Assembly: GCA_023269615.1 (NCBI GenBank)
Contig: JAHFSY010000022.1
Coordinates: 1-64,000 of the forward strand
Direction of reading: 5' to 3'
Source of the DNA: Verrucomicrobiota bacterium
GTDB taxonomy: Bacteria > Verrucomicrobiota > Verrucomicrobiia > JABWAM01
DNA length: 64,000 nucleotides
The translations under genes and the position numbers were made by a program. This document shows positions 19,048 through 27,111 of this stretch, in pieces; within the stretch, counting starts at the first letter, position 1, and each line of letters opens with the position of its first letter. The notes beneath the pieces were generated by a model. That model saw only the letters and a program-made list of their open reading frames with translations. It was not told the origin of the DNA and ran no database searches.

Positions 19048-19192
19048 GCGCCGCAGCCGTTATCCTGACTCCAGGCTTCGAACCTCGCCCCCGCCTTCAC
19101 CTCTCCTTGAGAGGTTGGCCTATGGGGGTTTGTAACCTGATACAGTGGCGCAACCGTTCCCGGTTCTAACGGGATTCCCTGCGCTGCAGCGC
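19048..19192 (-). ncRNA. Cobalamin riboswitch aptamer
   Basis: On the minus strand the leader carries the B12 aptamer hallmarks in order: GGGAATCCCGTTAGAACCGGG, the invariant GCCACTGTAT and the B12 box AGTCAGGATAACGGC. A ten-base P1 stem can be drawn between GCGCTGCAGC (19183-19192) and GCTGCGGCGC (19048-19057) with one G-U pair, which sets the ends. It is followed by about 146 bases of expression platform containing the hairpins GTCTTC-AAGT-GAAGAC and CTTGTT...AACAAG before the receptor ATG at 18901. It should repress the operon when adenosylcobalamin-type corrinoids are plentiful. Confidence 0.93.
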
Positions 19193-19266
19193 CTGCAAAG
19201 AACTGCGGGGAATAAAACGTCCGCCGCAGGAAAAGGCAATCAGAAATTTGGAAGAAAGGGAAAGAG

Positions 19267-19408
19267 TTTCGCGCAAAGACGCCAAGACGCAAAGCCCTTG
19301 AAACCGTGTTCTGTAAAAATAAGTCTGAAAGACATCAAGCCGCGTGAGTGCACGCGGCTTGATGTTCATTGCTCCTCCTGCTTTGCGCCTTTGCGTCTTT
19401 GCGCGAGA
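19267..19408. repeat. Inverted copies of the GCGCAAAGACGCAAAG dispersed repeat
   Basis: A 28-base unit at 19267-19294 and its inverted near-copy at 19381-19408 face each other around a strong hairpin. The right copy lies inside the last codons of the HAD-Nudix gene and encodes its tail SLAQRRKGAK. A third copy is at 39860-39887 and a degenerate one near 14.8 kb. This repeat is common in intergenic DNA of several environmental bacterial phyla. Confidence 0.75.
19332..19365 (-). terminator. Perfect 15-bp hairpin after HAD-Nudix gene
   Basis: Arms 19332-19346 and 19351-19365 (ACATCAAGCCGCGTG and its complement) pair perfectly around a four-base loop, directly beyond the stop codon of the minus-strand gene. 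The T-rich run that follows (TCTTTCAGACTTATTTTTAC) is interrupted, so a rho-independent terminator is likely but not certain. Confidence 0.65.
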
Positions 19409-20451
19409 CTCTCCGTTGCTTCTTTCAGAAAATGCTCCACCAACTTGCGCGTTGGAATATTCAGATCCAACTCACTCGTCTTCCCGGGCGCGATCCATTT
19501 CCATTCCTGGGCTTCATCGTTCAGTTTCACGTCGCCCGATGCGACGTGGGCCACGTAATTGAGCAGCAAAAAATGGGCGCTGCGGTGAAACTCTTTTGAC
19601 TCGATGCAGTCCTGCACCATCGCGAAATGGATGTCCTTCAATTCCAGATTCGTCTCCTCGCGAATCTCGCGGCGCACCGCGTCCTCGGATGTTTCGCCAC
19701 GCTTCACCTTGCCTCCCGGGATTCCCCACTTGTTGCTCCACTTTTTCGTGCGCACCATCAGGCATTCGCCTTTCTTGTTCAAAATCAACGCGCCCACCGT
19801 CGCCACGGGATGGCCGTCCATCCAGCGGTTCTGTGATTCCAGCACGAGACGCAGCTCGCGTAGATCGCGCAGGATGAAATCAGGCTTCCCTTCAGCGAGT
19901 TTTTCCTCGCGGTCATAACCCGTCAACACCGCACAAGCGTGAACCCCTCCGTGTTTCGCTGTCTCCACGTCATGGACCATGTCACCCACAAAAATCGTTT
20001 CCGAGGCGTCGAGCTGGTTCTCCACGAGGATTTGATGAATCACTTTTCGCTTGTCCTCGATCCCCACGTACGCCTTGCGGAGAAAAGGCGACACGCCCAG
20101 GCGGTTCGATTGTCCCCAGAAACTTTTCGAGTCGACGGTGCTGCAAATAAAAATCGGGAGATGATTGGCCCGTGCGAATTCGAGAAATTCCATCGCATGA
20201 GGCAGAATCGGAATGCGCTCCTGCTCGGGAAGCATCACCTCCCAGAATGCCTGGTCAAGGCCTTCGCGCGGAATGTGCGGCAGCCATTGCTTGTAGAAAT
20301 TGATCCATGGCAGACAGAAGCGTTCGCGAAAAATATCGCGGGAAATCGGTTCCGTGCCGAAGCGCGAAAGCACGTGGTTGGTTGCGCGCACCACCGCGTC
20401 CAGGTCGTCCACCACCGTGCCGGACCAGTCGAGGATGAGGTTTTTTAACAT
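19366..20451 (-). CDS. HAD-family phosphatase fused to a Nudix hydrolase
   Basis: The 361-residue protein has an N-terminal HAD domain (about 1-205) with motif I DWSGTVVDD at residues 8-16 and the GDMVHDVETAKHGG motif IV near 155, like phosphoglycolate-type phosphatases. The C-terminal half (about 215-350) is a Nudix domain with box GKVKRGETSEDAVRREIREE near 248-267. The combination could remove a nucleotide diphosphate product and a phosphate in one enzyme, but the substrate is unknown. The last dozen residues are encoded by a dispersed repeat, so the original C-terminus may have been shorter. Confidence 0.88.
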   Translation of the reverse strand: MLKNLILDWSGTVVDDLDAVVRATNHVLSRFGTEPISRDIFRERFCLPWINFYKQWLPHIPREGLDQAFWEVMLPEQERIPILPHAMEFLEFARANHLPIFICSTVDSKSFWGQSNRLGVSPFLRKAYVGIEDKRKVIHQILVENQLDASETIFVGDMVHDVETAKHGGVHACAVLTGYDREEKLAEGKPDFILRDLRELRLVLESQNRWMDGHPVATVGALILNKKGECLMVRTKKWSNKWGIPGGKVKRGETSEDAVRREIREETNLELKDIHFAMVQDCIESKEFHRSAHFLLLNYVAHVASGDVKLNDEAQEWKWIAPGKTSELDLNIPTRKLVEHFLKEATESLAQRRKGAKQEEQ

Positions 20452-20469
20452 GGTCGCGGACTGAAAACT

Positions 20470-22818
20470 TCAAGCCTTCGCCTGCCGAGCCTGATGTTTC
20501 CTTATGGTCTGAAATTCGAACAATTCCAGCAATCCCGCGCGGTCGGCGTGTCCCGCAAAACGGCAGAAACCACGATGAACCATGGCCGATGTCTTGATCT
20601 CGCCGTTGCAAATCTGGCTGATGCCGGCATCCAGCGTGTTTTCAAGAATGACCATGCCAGCCTCCAGGTAGTCATGATCCCCCGTCCGCTCGAACCCCAT
20701 GGCCATCATGTGGGGAACCATTCCATAAAAACTGGGCATCTCGCCGTCATCCATCGAAATCCATGTCTGACGCTTCAATTCTTCGAGCAACTCGAGCAAC
20801 CATTTCTCCGTGTCCTTGCGTCCCGAAACGCGCTGGTAACGGTCCATCGCCTCGACCATCGAGGTGTAGCCGAAGGCGTTGTCTATCATCTGCCGCTCGA
20901 GCGAGCGCCCTGGGCGGCCGTTGGAAAGGTTGACTGCCCCGGTGAATTTAACGCGATCGTATGCCTGAAGGTAGTCGGCCAGGCGGTCGCATTCCTCGCG
21001 AAACCGCGCGATGCCGGTCGTCTCCACCAGCGCCACAAGAAGTAAAAGCCCCCAGCCGATTTCGCGGTTGAAGCCGTACTGGACCTTTCGCAATTCCTCA
21101 TCGTTGAAATTCTCAATGGTCTTGTCACCGAGCGCAATCGCGACTTCCAGCGCATCCCGATCGCCGGTCAGCAGGTAATACTGCAAGAGCCCCTGCGTCC
21201 AGAAATGGCTGGGGTAGGCGCCGGTCGTGTTGTGGTGCGCCGAATGCGCGGGGGTCGCGCGATGATGCCAGCGGTGATCGGAGAAAACGCAGAAATCCAC
21301 ATCGATGTTGTGGCGGGCGCACCATCGCAACGCGGCAAGAAAATCATTCTTACCCGTGCGGCAGATTTCCTGCGCCAGGGCGTGCAGCACGTCGTACTCG
21401 TTGTTGGTCCAGACAGGCTCGATGAATTGAAGCGACGACTGGGGGCAGAGAGCGCCGGCCGGGGTGAATTGCGGGTGAAAATCCGGGGCGCCGGGCAGTT
21501 TTTCCAAACGGTTTGGAATTCCTGCATAATATATGGAATAACTCGCATCCACCGTGTCACCCAGATTCCACTTGTCGCCCACCATCTTCAATTTGCACAG
21601 ATCATGCAGCAACCCATGAATGCGAAGATTTTTTCCGGGAACATGCTTCAACACCTGGGGCATCTCGAAGCGATTGAGCTCGACGAGCATTTCAGTGGAC
21701 GGCTGGGCCCTCCCCTCATGGGCCAGCGGCCCCAGCGCCGGGCGGTTGAGAGCAAAGAAACAGGTTTGCTGAATGCTGCGCCCCTGGGGCCATCGCGTCG
21801 TGTTTCCATCAGGAACCAGGTGAAAACTCAACTCGCTGCCCGCGCTGTCGAGACGGTTGGGACGGGTCGGGGCAAAATCAAGCACCTGCGCGTAAACGGC
21901 CGCCTTGGTTCCCTTGAGGCCAAGCCACGGCTCCGTGTTCACCGTGGGCGGCATCAGGTAAGGGGCATAGGCATGGTCATCCAGCAGCATCGAAGGCTCG
22001 GATACATGGACCCCGTTGCAAGTGAAATCAGAAACAAGCGCGACCTGGTTCGGGTTCACCACTTCGCGGGGAACATAAAAATCGCCGTGATTGCACTGCA
22101 CGAAATGTCGCGCCGCTTTCTCTCCAACTTTCCATACACCGCGCAGCGTAGCCTGCTTCACTTGGATGGCCGGAACTTTGGGAACCTGGTGGCTCAGGCG
22201 ACAATCCACGCGCAACGCATCGAACCCCGCCCACAATTCAACTGTCAGGCGAAAATGAAGCGAAGGCGAACGCTTGTTTCCCATGAGCTGCCCCATGACC
22301 TCCACCTGTCCGCGCAAGGATCCGTTCCGCAGGACGCGAACAGTCCGGGCCGCCGCCCCGATCGAACACGCCGTTCCTTCCTCCGTCACCACTTCGAGCT
22401 CGAGATGCCCCAGGGGCTTCCACGGATCATTTTTGGTTTCGCGCCATTCGATGCTCACCGGGGGATTTTCCGGGCGCGTGTCCACCATGACGCGGAGGCG
22501 CTCGTTTTGAAGCATCGACCCATGGGTAATGGTTTCCACGAGATGAGCACTTGCTGTTGAGCCTTGCAGGAGCGTGACGGCGGCCCGCCCGCCCGCAGTT
22601 GCGTTGAAGGAAAGCTCGATCCACTGCACGCCGCTGGGATCGGGATGATTCAAAATTTCGCATTGCGCCTGGGCCACCGACCCGTCGGCAAACGCCACGC
22701 TCGCGGATGACGGAAGGAACGGCTTGCTCCCAATCTGAAAAGGACACCCGACCACCACGGGAAGACCTTTCGGATGACTGTCGTGAAGAATCAGCGAGGA
22801 GACAGGTGCGGATTTCAT
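20470..22818 (-). CDS. YetA/PcRGLX-like exo-polysaccharide lyase family protein
   Basis: The 782-residue protein from ATG 22818 (MKSAPVSSLILHDSHPKGLP) looks like the three-part YetA/PcRGLX family: an N-terminal RIFT-barrel-like part (about 1-180), a central beta-sandwich (about 190-440), and a C-terminal alpha/alpha toroid with FSDHRWHHRATPAHSAHHNTTGAYPSHFWTQGL. Characterised relatives cleave rhamnogalacturonan. There is no signal peptide, so it would act on imported oligosaccharides. An upstream start would add 82 residues encoded by an inverted repeat element and is rejected. A KDG-kinase-like gene lies just upstream, which fits uronic-acid breakdown. Substrate is inference. Confidence 0.65.
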   Translation of the reverse strand: MKSAPVSSLILHDSHPKGLPVVVGCPFQIGSKPFLPSSASVAFADGSVAQAQCEILNHPDPSGVQWIELSFNATAGGRAAVTLLQGSTASAHLVETITHGSMLQNERLRVMVDTRPENPPVSIEWRETKNDPWKPLGHLELEVVTEEGTACSIGAAARTVRVLRNGSLRGQVEVMGQLMGNKRSPSLHFRLTVELWAGFDALRVDCRLSHQVPKVPAIQVKQATLRGVWKVGEKAARHFVQCNHGDFYVPREVVNPNQVALVSDFTCNGVHVSEPSMLLDDHAYAPYLMPPTVNTEPWLGLKGTKAAVYAQVLDFAPTRPNRLDSAGSELSFHLVPDGNTTRWPQGRSIQQTCFFALNRPALGPLAHEGRAQPSTEMLVELNRFEMPQVLKHVPGKNLRIHGLLHDLCKLKMVGDKWNLGDTVDASYSIYYAGIPNRLEKLPGAPDFHPQFTPAGALCPQSSLQFIEPVWTNNEYDVLHALAQEICRTGKNDFLAALRWCARHNIDVDFCVFSDHRWHHRATPAHSAHHNTTGAYPSHFWTQGLLQYYLLTGDRDALEVAIALGDKTIENFNDEELRKVQYGFNREIGWGLLLLVALVETTGIARFREECDRLADYLQAYDRVKFTGAVNLSNGRPGRSLERQMIDNAFGYTSMVEAMDRYQRVSGRKDTEKWLLELLEELKRQTWISMDDGEMPSFYGMVPHMMAMGFERTGDHDYLEAGMVILENTLDAGISQICNGEIKTSAMVHRGFCRFAGHADRAGLLELFEFQTIRKHQARQAKA

Positions 22819-22898
22819 GAGTTCAACACGTCTGCATAAAACAAAAGGTTTTGCAAGCAGGCCGTTTGATCCGCTTTTGCAAGGCAAGAGGTGAATTG

Positions 22899-23033
22899 GG
22901 CCACAGATTGACACGGATGAAACACGGATGACCAGCCCCTTGATCCCCATACGGAAATCAGCTCGGGCACGACCCAAGCCGATGGGTGTGCCCATCGGCT
23001 CAATCCGTGTTTCATCTGTGTCAATCTGTGGCC
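22899..23033. repeat. 135-bp terminal-inverted-repeat element
   Basis: Arms 22899-22930 and 23003-23033 (GGCCACAGATTGACACGGAT...) are inverted with one mismatch over 31 bases. The interior holds a perfect 10-bp hairpin, AGCCGATGGG-TGTG-CCCATCGGCT (22977-23000). The GGCCACAGATT..ACACGGATG motif is a widespread intergenic repeat in Planctomycetes/Verrucomicrobia genomes from general knowledge. No gene or transposase is inside. It separates the kinase and lyase genes. Confidence 0.8.
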
Positions 23034-23067
23034 AAATCTTCTGTCTGCCGCAAAGTCGCGGCAATTC

Positions 23068-24141
23068 TCACCGCTTGATTCGTGCGCTGCCGCCGCCCAT
23101 CACGTGCTCGACTTCCTCGAGCGTCACCTGCGACGTGTCCCCTCGCGTGGACTGCACGAGAGAGCCGTGCGCGGCTCCCAGCTCGACGGCTTCCTGCGGC
23201 GTCATGCCGTTGAGGAATCCATAAACGATGCCCGCCGAAAATCCGTCGCCGCCACCCACGCGGTCCTCGATCTCCATGCCCTTATAGATGCGTGACTGAA
23301 AAAAATTTCCGTCGTGCCAGAGAATGGCGCTCCAGTTGTTGAGCAATCCCGAGGTGACTTCCCGCAACGTCGTGGCCACGCCTTTCAAGTGCGGATACGC
23401 TTTCACGACTTTCTCGACCATCTTCTTGTACATCGCGGGATCGAGCGACGAATAATCCTCCCCTGTCCCTTCGATCTTGAAGCCAAGCACCTTTTCAAAG
23501 TCCTCCTCGTTGCCAATCAGAAAATCAATGTTCTTCACGATTTCCTTCGTGATCTTCTGGGCCTGCGAGGAACTCCAGAGCTTGCTGCGGAAATTGAGGT
23601 CGTAGCTCACAATCGTGCCGGCATCACGCGCCGCCTGCAGCGCCGTCCGAATCGTGGCCGCGCAGGAATCGGAGAGCGCCGTGAAAATTCCGCCGGTGTG
23701 AAGCCAGCGCACACCTGCGAACACCGACTTCCAGTCCACATCCTCCGGCTTCATGTGCGATGCCGCGGAATGCCCGCGGTCGTAAAGCGTCACGCTCCCG
23801 CGCACACCAATGCCCACCTCGGTAAAATTGAGTCCGATCCGGTCCGCCTTGCCCACGCCGTCGTATTTGGTCATCACAACATTCGAGACGTCCACCCCGC
23901 CGGCGCGCGCGTGCTGGAGGACGATGGCGCCGAGAGGATTGTCCACGAGCCGCGAAATCAATCCCGTGCGAAGTCCGAGCCGTGAAGCCGCATAAGCGAC
24001 ATTGTATTCCCCACCGCCGACATGCGATTCCCAGACATTGGAAAATTCAATGCGTCCGTGTCCCTGGGGTGAAAAACGAATCATGCATTCACCGAGAGAG
24101 ATGAGGTCGAGCTTGGAGGATTTTGCGTCTTTGATTTTCAT
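23068..24141 (-). CDS. kdgK: PfkB-family sugar kinase, 2-dehydro-3-deoxygluconokinase-like
   Basis: The 357-residue protein from ATG 24141 (MKIKDAKSSKLDLISLGECMIRFSPQG) has the two PfkB signatures: GGGEYNVAYAASRLGLRTGLIS near the N-terminus and the anion-hole motif VGGGDGFSAGIVYGF near residue 293, with the catalytic Asp in GGGD. The LGECMIRFSP start is typical of KdgK-type kinases, which phosphorylate 2-keto-3-deoxygluconate in uronic-acid and Entner-Doudoroff metabolism. Another hexose acid cannot be excluded. ATG 24195 would add 18 unconserved residues. The adjacent YetA-like lyase supports a polysaccharide breakdown role. Confidence 0.82.
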   Translation of the reverse strand: MKIKDAKSSKLDLISLGECMIRFSPQGHGRIEFSNVWESHVGGGEYNVAYAASRLGLRTGLISRLVDNPLGAIVLQHARAGGVDVSNVVMTKYDGVGKADRIGLNFTEVGIGVRGSVTLYDRGHSAASHMKPEDVDWKSVFAGVRWLHTGGIFTALSDSCAATIRTALQAARDAGTIVSYDLNFRSKLWSSSQAQKITKEIVKNIDFLIGNEEDFEKVLGFKIEGTGEDYSSLDPAMYKKMVEKVVKAYPHLKGVATTLREVTSGLLNNWSAILWHDGNFFQSRIYKGMEIEDRVGGGDGFSAGIVYGFLNGMTPQEAVELGAAHGSLVQSTRGDTSQVTLEEVEHVMGGGSARIKR

Positions 24142-24230
24142 GGGAGGGGAGAAATGGGAAGGAACGGATAGTATGCGTTCCGCAAAGGCCCTCAATCAGA
24201 AAATGCCATGGTCGCTGTCCACTGCAGGCG

Positions 24231-24689
24231 TTAAAGAGTCTTCAATTTTAGATTCCCCGGAGTGACACTCTCGACAATTTTGAATGATACCTGAAATCGT
24301 AATCCAAACTCCATTTGTCCTCCCTGGCGACGGGCTATTTCATTGGGAGGGGGAATTCCAATCATTCCTCCTGTTTCGTAACCCTTGAGGACATAGACAA
24401 CCCCCTCGTTCAGCGAGTCAATATCATCAAGCTTTATGTCTGCAGGGATCTTCAAAGTTTTTCCGTTTAACTTTTCAACTGACAGCGTGTTGCTGGTCGT
24501 TGCCAGGTTGTCCGTTTTGGACCTCTTACCTTCGATGATGATATACTGGCCAATGGGGATTCCAAAGTGACCGATGATCTTTACACGGTCACCTAAATTG
24601 GAATATTGCACTGCAGATAATTCGTCAGCCGCCTCAACAAAACCGACCATGAAGGCAAATAATAGGAAGCATGAAATATGTGTTTTCAT
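24231..24689 (-). CDS. Unknown small secreted protein
   Basis: The 152-residue protein from ATG 24689 (MKTHISCFLLFAFMVGFVEAADE) has a clear signal peptide with cleavage expected after VEA. The mature part is mostly beta-strand-like, with a GHFGIPIGQYIIIEG segment and no cysteines. I do not recognise a family. Base composition is markedly more A/T-rich than its neighbours, suggesting recent acquisition or relaxed selection. ATG 24749 would place 20 residues before the signal peptide and is not preferred. Confidence 0.68.
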   Translation of the reverse strand: MKTHISCFLLFAFMVGFVEAADELSAVQYSNLGDRVKIIGHFGIPIGQYIIIEGKRSKTDNLATTSNTLSVEKLNGKTLKIPADIKLDDIDSLNEGVVYVLKGYETGGMIGIPPPNEIARRQGGQMEFGLRFQVSFKIVESVTPGNLKLKTL

Positions 24690-24976
24690 AATGAACCTGA
24701 TTTTTTCAACGGGAATTAGATGGGTAAAAATATTGGATATCACACACATTCACCTCATGGAGGCTTGGATGCCAATCAATGCATAGTAGGCTATATGACA
24801 CAACCCGTCATGCTGAGTTGGGTTGTGAGTGCGGTGATGGCAGAGGTTAAGCATTTTGCAATTTTCCACAAGGTAAGCCGGTTCTTATGGATGTCAATCG
24901 AACGAACAGGTCGCCGAATCTGGCTGCATTAATTCTTGTTGGGATTCCACCCTTTTTGGGTGTTAAAGTGAACGGG
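24690..24976. other. Divergent intergenic region, A/T-rich
   Basis: No gene is supported in this gap between the divergent secreted-protein gene and the FAD oxidase. One possible stem, CACAACCC (24799-24806) with GGGTTGTG (24820-24827), is present around a 13-base loop. The region presumably holds both promoters, but no pair of -35 and -10 boxes stands out. Confidence 0.35.
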
Positions 24977-26368
24977 ATGAATTCTACTTCTCCACTTCGC
25001 AGGCTACTTGGCTCGGCTCGAATCCGCACGGATTCCGCAACGCTGGAAAAGCACTCGATTGACGCATGGCTCATGTCGCATCGGCCGGATGCGGTGGTAT
25101 TTGCCGACAGCGCGGAATGCGTCAGCAAGGTGATGAAGTTTGCTTGTCGTCATCGTATTCCCGTGACGGTGAGAGGAGCCGGGGTTGGTTATGTGGGCGG
25201 CTGCGTGCCGTTGCACGGTGGTATTGTGCTTTCGCTGGCACGCATGAAACGCATTTTGCATCTGAATGCGGAGGAGGGCGTCGCCATCGTGGAACCGGGA
25301 GTGATCACCGGCGATTTGCAGGATGCGGCTCGGCGTGTTGGAATGTTTTACCCGCCCGACCCTGCCAGCTTACGCGAGTGTTCCATCGGCGGAAACATCG
25401 CGACCAATGCCGGTGGACCGCGCTGTCTCAAGTATGGCGTGACGCGCCCTTACGTGCTCGGACTCGAAGTCGTGCTACCTACGGGCGAAATCATTCACGT
25501 GGGTGGGCGGACGCACAAGAACAAGACGGGGTTTGATCTCGTCGGGATGTTTGTCGGCTCGGAAGGGTTGCTCGGTACGGTGACGAAAGCCACGCTGCGA
25601 TTGATCCCGCATCCGCCCTCGCGCGCTTGCGTGTCGGCTGGTTTTCGCGATGAGCGAGCCGCGGCGGCAGCCGCGGTAAAGATTTTGAGCAGCGGGTTTC
25701 TGCCGTCCGCACTCGAGATCGCGGATCGCTTCACGCTCGACGCGGCTCGGAAGTCATTTCAATCGCAGGCAGACAAAAAATCCTTCGCCACATTTTTGCA
25801 GGGAAAATCCCATCTGCTGATCGAGCTGGATGGACACACTCGCTCGGTTGCAGGCGAGTCACGTCAGCTCGCGGCGCTGCTGCGCCGCAACGATGCTTTC
25901 TCAATCGAGCTGGCGATCGGTGACCGGGCATGCGAGCAGCTGTGGGGATTACGCCGCGAGTTTTCGTATTCGTTGAAGAAGATGGGCTTGCGGAAAATGA
26001 ACGAGGATATCGCGGTGCCGCGCACCCGCCTGGTGGATTTGTTCGCGTTCACGCGAAAGCTGAGCAAACGCCACAAGCTTCTGGTCGCGAGCTTTGGACA
26101 CGCGGGCGACGGCAACATCCACGTGAACATCATGCTGGATGCCAACGATCCGGCGCAGGTGAAGCGATCCGCGAAAGCCCTGGATGAATTGTTCCGTCAG
26201 GTGGTGAAATGGGGCGGCGCGATCACGGGTGAGCACGGAATCGGAATCGCGAAGAAACGTTGGTGGCCGCTGGCGGTTGGGGTGCGGGAGCGGAGGTTGA
26301 ACGAGCAGTTGAAGGCGATGCTTGATCCGAAAGGGATTTTGAATCCGGGGAAGTTTGTGGGGAGATGA
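24977..26368 (+). CDS. FAD-binding oxidase, GlcD / D-lactate dehydrogenase family
   Basis: The 463-residue protein from ATG 24977 (MNSTSPLRRLLG) has the VAO-type FAD domain: PVTVRGAGVGYVGGC, GGNIATNAGGPRCLKYGVTRPYVLGLEVVLP and GSEGLLGTVTKATLRLIP. The C-terminal cap has FGHAGDGNIHVNIM and ITGEHGIGIAKK. This is the glycolate oxidase subunit GlcD / D-2-hydroxyacid dehydrogenase type; it oxidises a 2-hydroxy acid and passes electrons to an acceptor. No GlcE or GlcF genes are adjacent, so it may be a stand-alone D-lactate or 2-hydroxyglutarate type enzyme. An upstream ATG at 24887 would add 30 unconserved residues. Confidence 0.9.
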   Translation: MNSTSPLRRLLGSARIRTDSATLEKHSIDAWLMSHRPDAVVFADSAECVSKVMKFACRHRIPVTVRGAGVGYVGGCVPLHGGIVLSLARMKRILHLNAEEGVAIVEPGVITGDLQDAARRVGMFYPPDPASLRECSIGGNIATNAGGPRCLKYGVTRPYVLGLEVVLPTGEIIHVGGRTHKNKTGFDLVGMFVGSEGLLGTVTKATLRLIPHPPSRACVSAGFRDERAAAAAAVKILSSGFLPSALEIADRFTLDAARKSFQSQADKKSFATFLQGKSHLLIELDGHTRSVAGESRQLAALLRRNDAFSIELAIGDRACEQLWGLRREFSYSLKKMGLRKMNEDIAVPRTRLVDLFAFTRKLSKRHKLLVASFGHAGDGNIHVNIMLDANDPAQVKRSAKALDELFRQVVKWGGAITGEHGIGIAKKRWWPLAVGVRERRLNEQLKAMLDPKGILNPGKFVGR

Positions 26369-26385
26369 CCGGGAAGCTTGGATGG

Positions 26386-26805
26386 TCAGGGTTGCGGTGC
26401 GGATGTAGTGTGAAAACCCATTTGACGAAAGTGCGCGTCGAACGCAAGCGCGTGCTTCAGTTTCAGCTCCCGCATGACGGCGAAACTGGTGCAGTCGGTG
26501 AATGAAAGTTTTTTGTCCTTCAATTGAAAGAACAGGCTTCTGGCTTTTTCCGCCCTTGCGGCATCCACGGGCTCCCATCGGACGCGCGGACTTCCCTCGA
26601 CCTGGCGCCACCATGCTTCGGAGGCGCGGAGGCCGAGACGGACGCGGAGAAGCGTCAGGGTTTCGTCCATCACGTAATCGGTTGTGACAAGAAAGGCTCC
26701 CTGCTTGAGCCACGAATCACGGATCTTGCGGGCCTGGGTGTGAAATGGATCAGCTTCATCGGCGCATGCCATCCAGCCCGAGGTGTCCACGAACAAACCT
26801 TTCAT
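26386..26805 (-). CDS. vapC: PIN-domain toxin, VapC-like
   Basis: The 139-residue protein has the PIN acidic residues: D in LFVDTSGWMA at the start, E in DYVMDETLTLLR, and the D pair in LSFTDCTSFAVM and LAFDAHFRQMG. Such proteins are Mg-dependent ribonucleases. Its start overlaps the antitoxin stop by four bases (ATGA), the standard toxin-antitoxin layout with the antitoxin first. Confidence 0.9.
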   Translation of the reverse strand: MKGLFVDTSGWMACADEADPFHTQARKIRDSWLKQGAFLVTTDYVMDETLTLLRVRLGLRASEAWWRQVEGSPRVRWEPVDAARAEKARSLFFQLKDKKLSFTDCTSFAVMRELKLKHALAFDAHFRQMGFHTTSAPQP

Positions 26806-27050
26806 GAGCCGTACAGAACCTGGTCATGATCGGCCGAGGATTTTCCGTCCGTGGAACGACCGAGTGCAGCGGAGCGATAAAGCGGATCGTTCTCGAGATC
26901 GGAGGGATTTGAGGTTGGATCATCCACTGGGACGATCTTGAAGGCGGGGCGGCTCCGGTAAAGCACCGTGAAGCGCGAGCCATTGCGCACCTCCGCCACG
27001 ACACCGGGCAGCGAAGCGCGTAATTCCTTGGCATTGATCACACTTTTCAT
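26802..27050 (-). CDS. Phd/YefM-like antitoxin
   Basis: The 82-residue protein MKSVINAKELRASLPGVV... matches the Phd/YefM N-terminal DNA-binding fold (NAKELRASLPGVVAEVRNGSRFTVLYRSRPAFKIVPVDD). The C-terminal half is polar and likely disordered until it wraps the toxin. It is translationally coupled to the PIN toxin. Two short palindromes upstream are candidate operators for autoregulation. Confidence 0.87.
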   Translation of the reverse strand: MKSVINAKELRASLPGVVAEVRNGSRFTVLYRSRPAFKIVPVDDPTSNPSDLENDPLYRSAALGRSTDGKSSADHDQVLYGS

Positions 27051-27056
27051 AAGTTC

Positions 27057-27082
27057 ATCTTAAGATAACCCTGAGATCAGGG
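27057..27082 (-). promoter_or_regulatory. Palindromes upstream of the antitoxin gene
   Basis: ATCTTAAGAT (27057-27066) is a perfect 10-base palindrome and CCCTGA-GA-TCAGGG (27069-27082) a perfect six-base inverted repeat. They lie 7 to 32 bases upstream of the antitoxin ATG. Phd-type antitoxins commonly bind such sites to repress their own operon; binding here is inference. Confidence 0.4.
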
Positions 27083-27111
27083 ATGTCAACAATGGAAAAG
27101 GCGCCAATGAA

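Noticed and set aside
21205..22560. 451-codon plus-strand open frame within the lyase gene
   Set aside because: Antisense to the better supported gene; no domain.
22819..23064. N-terminal extension of the YetA-like lyase (82 residues)
   Set aside because: The extension is encoded by the inverted GGCCACAGATT element; the family fold begins at ATG 22818.
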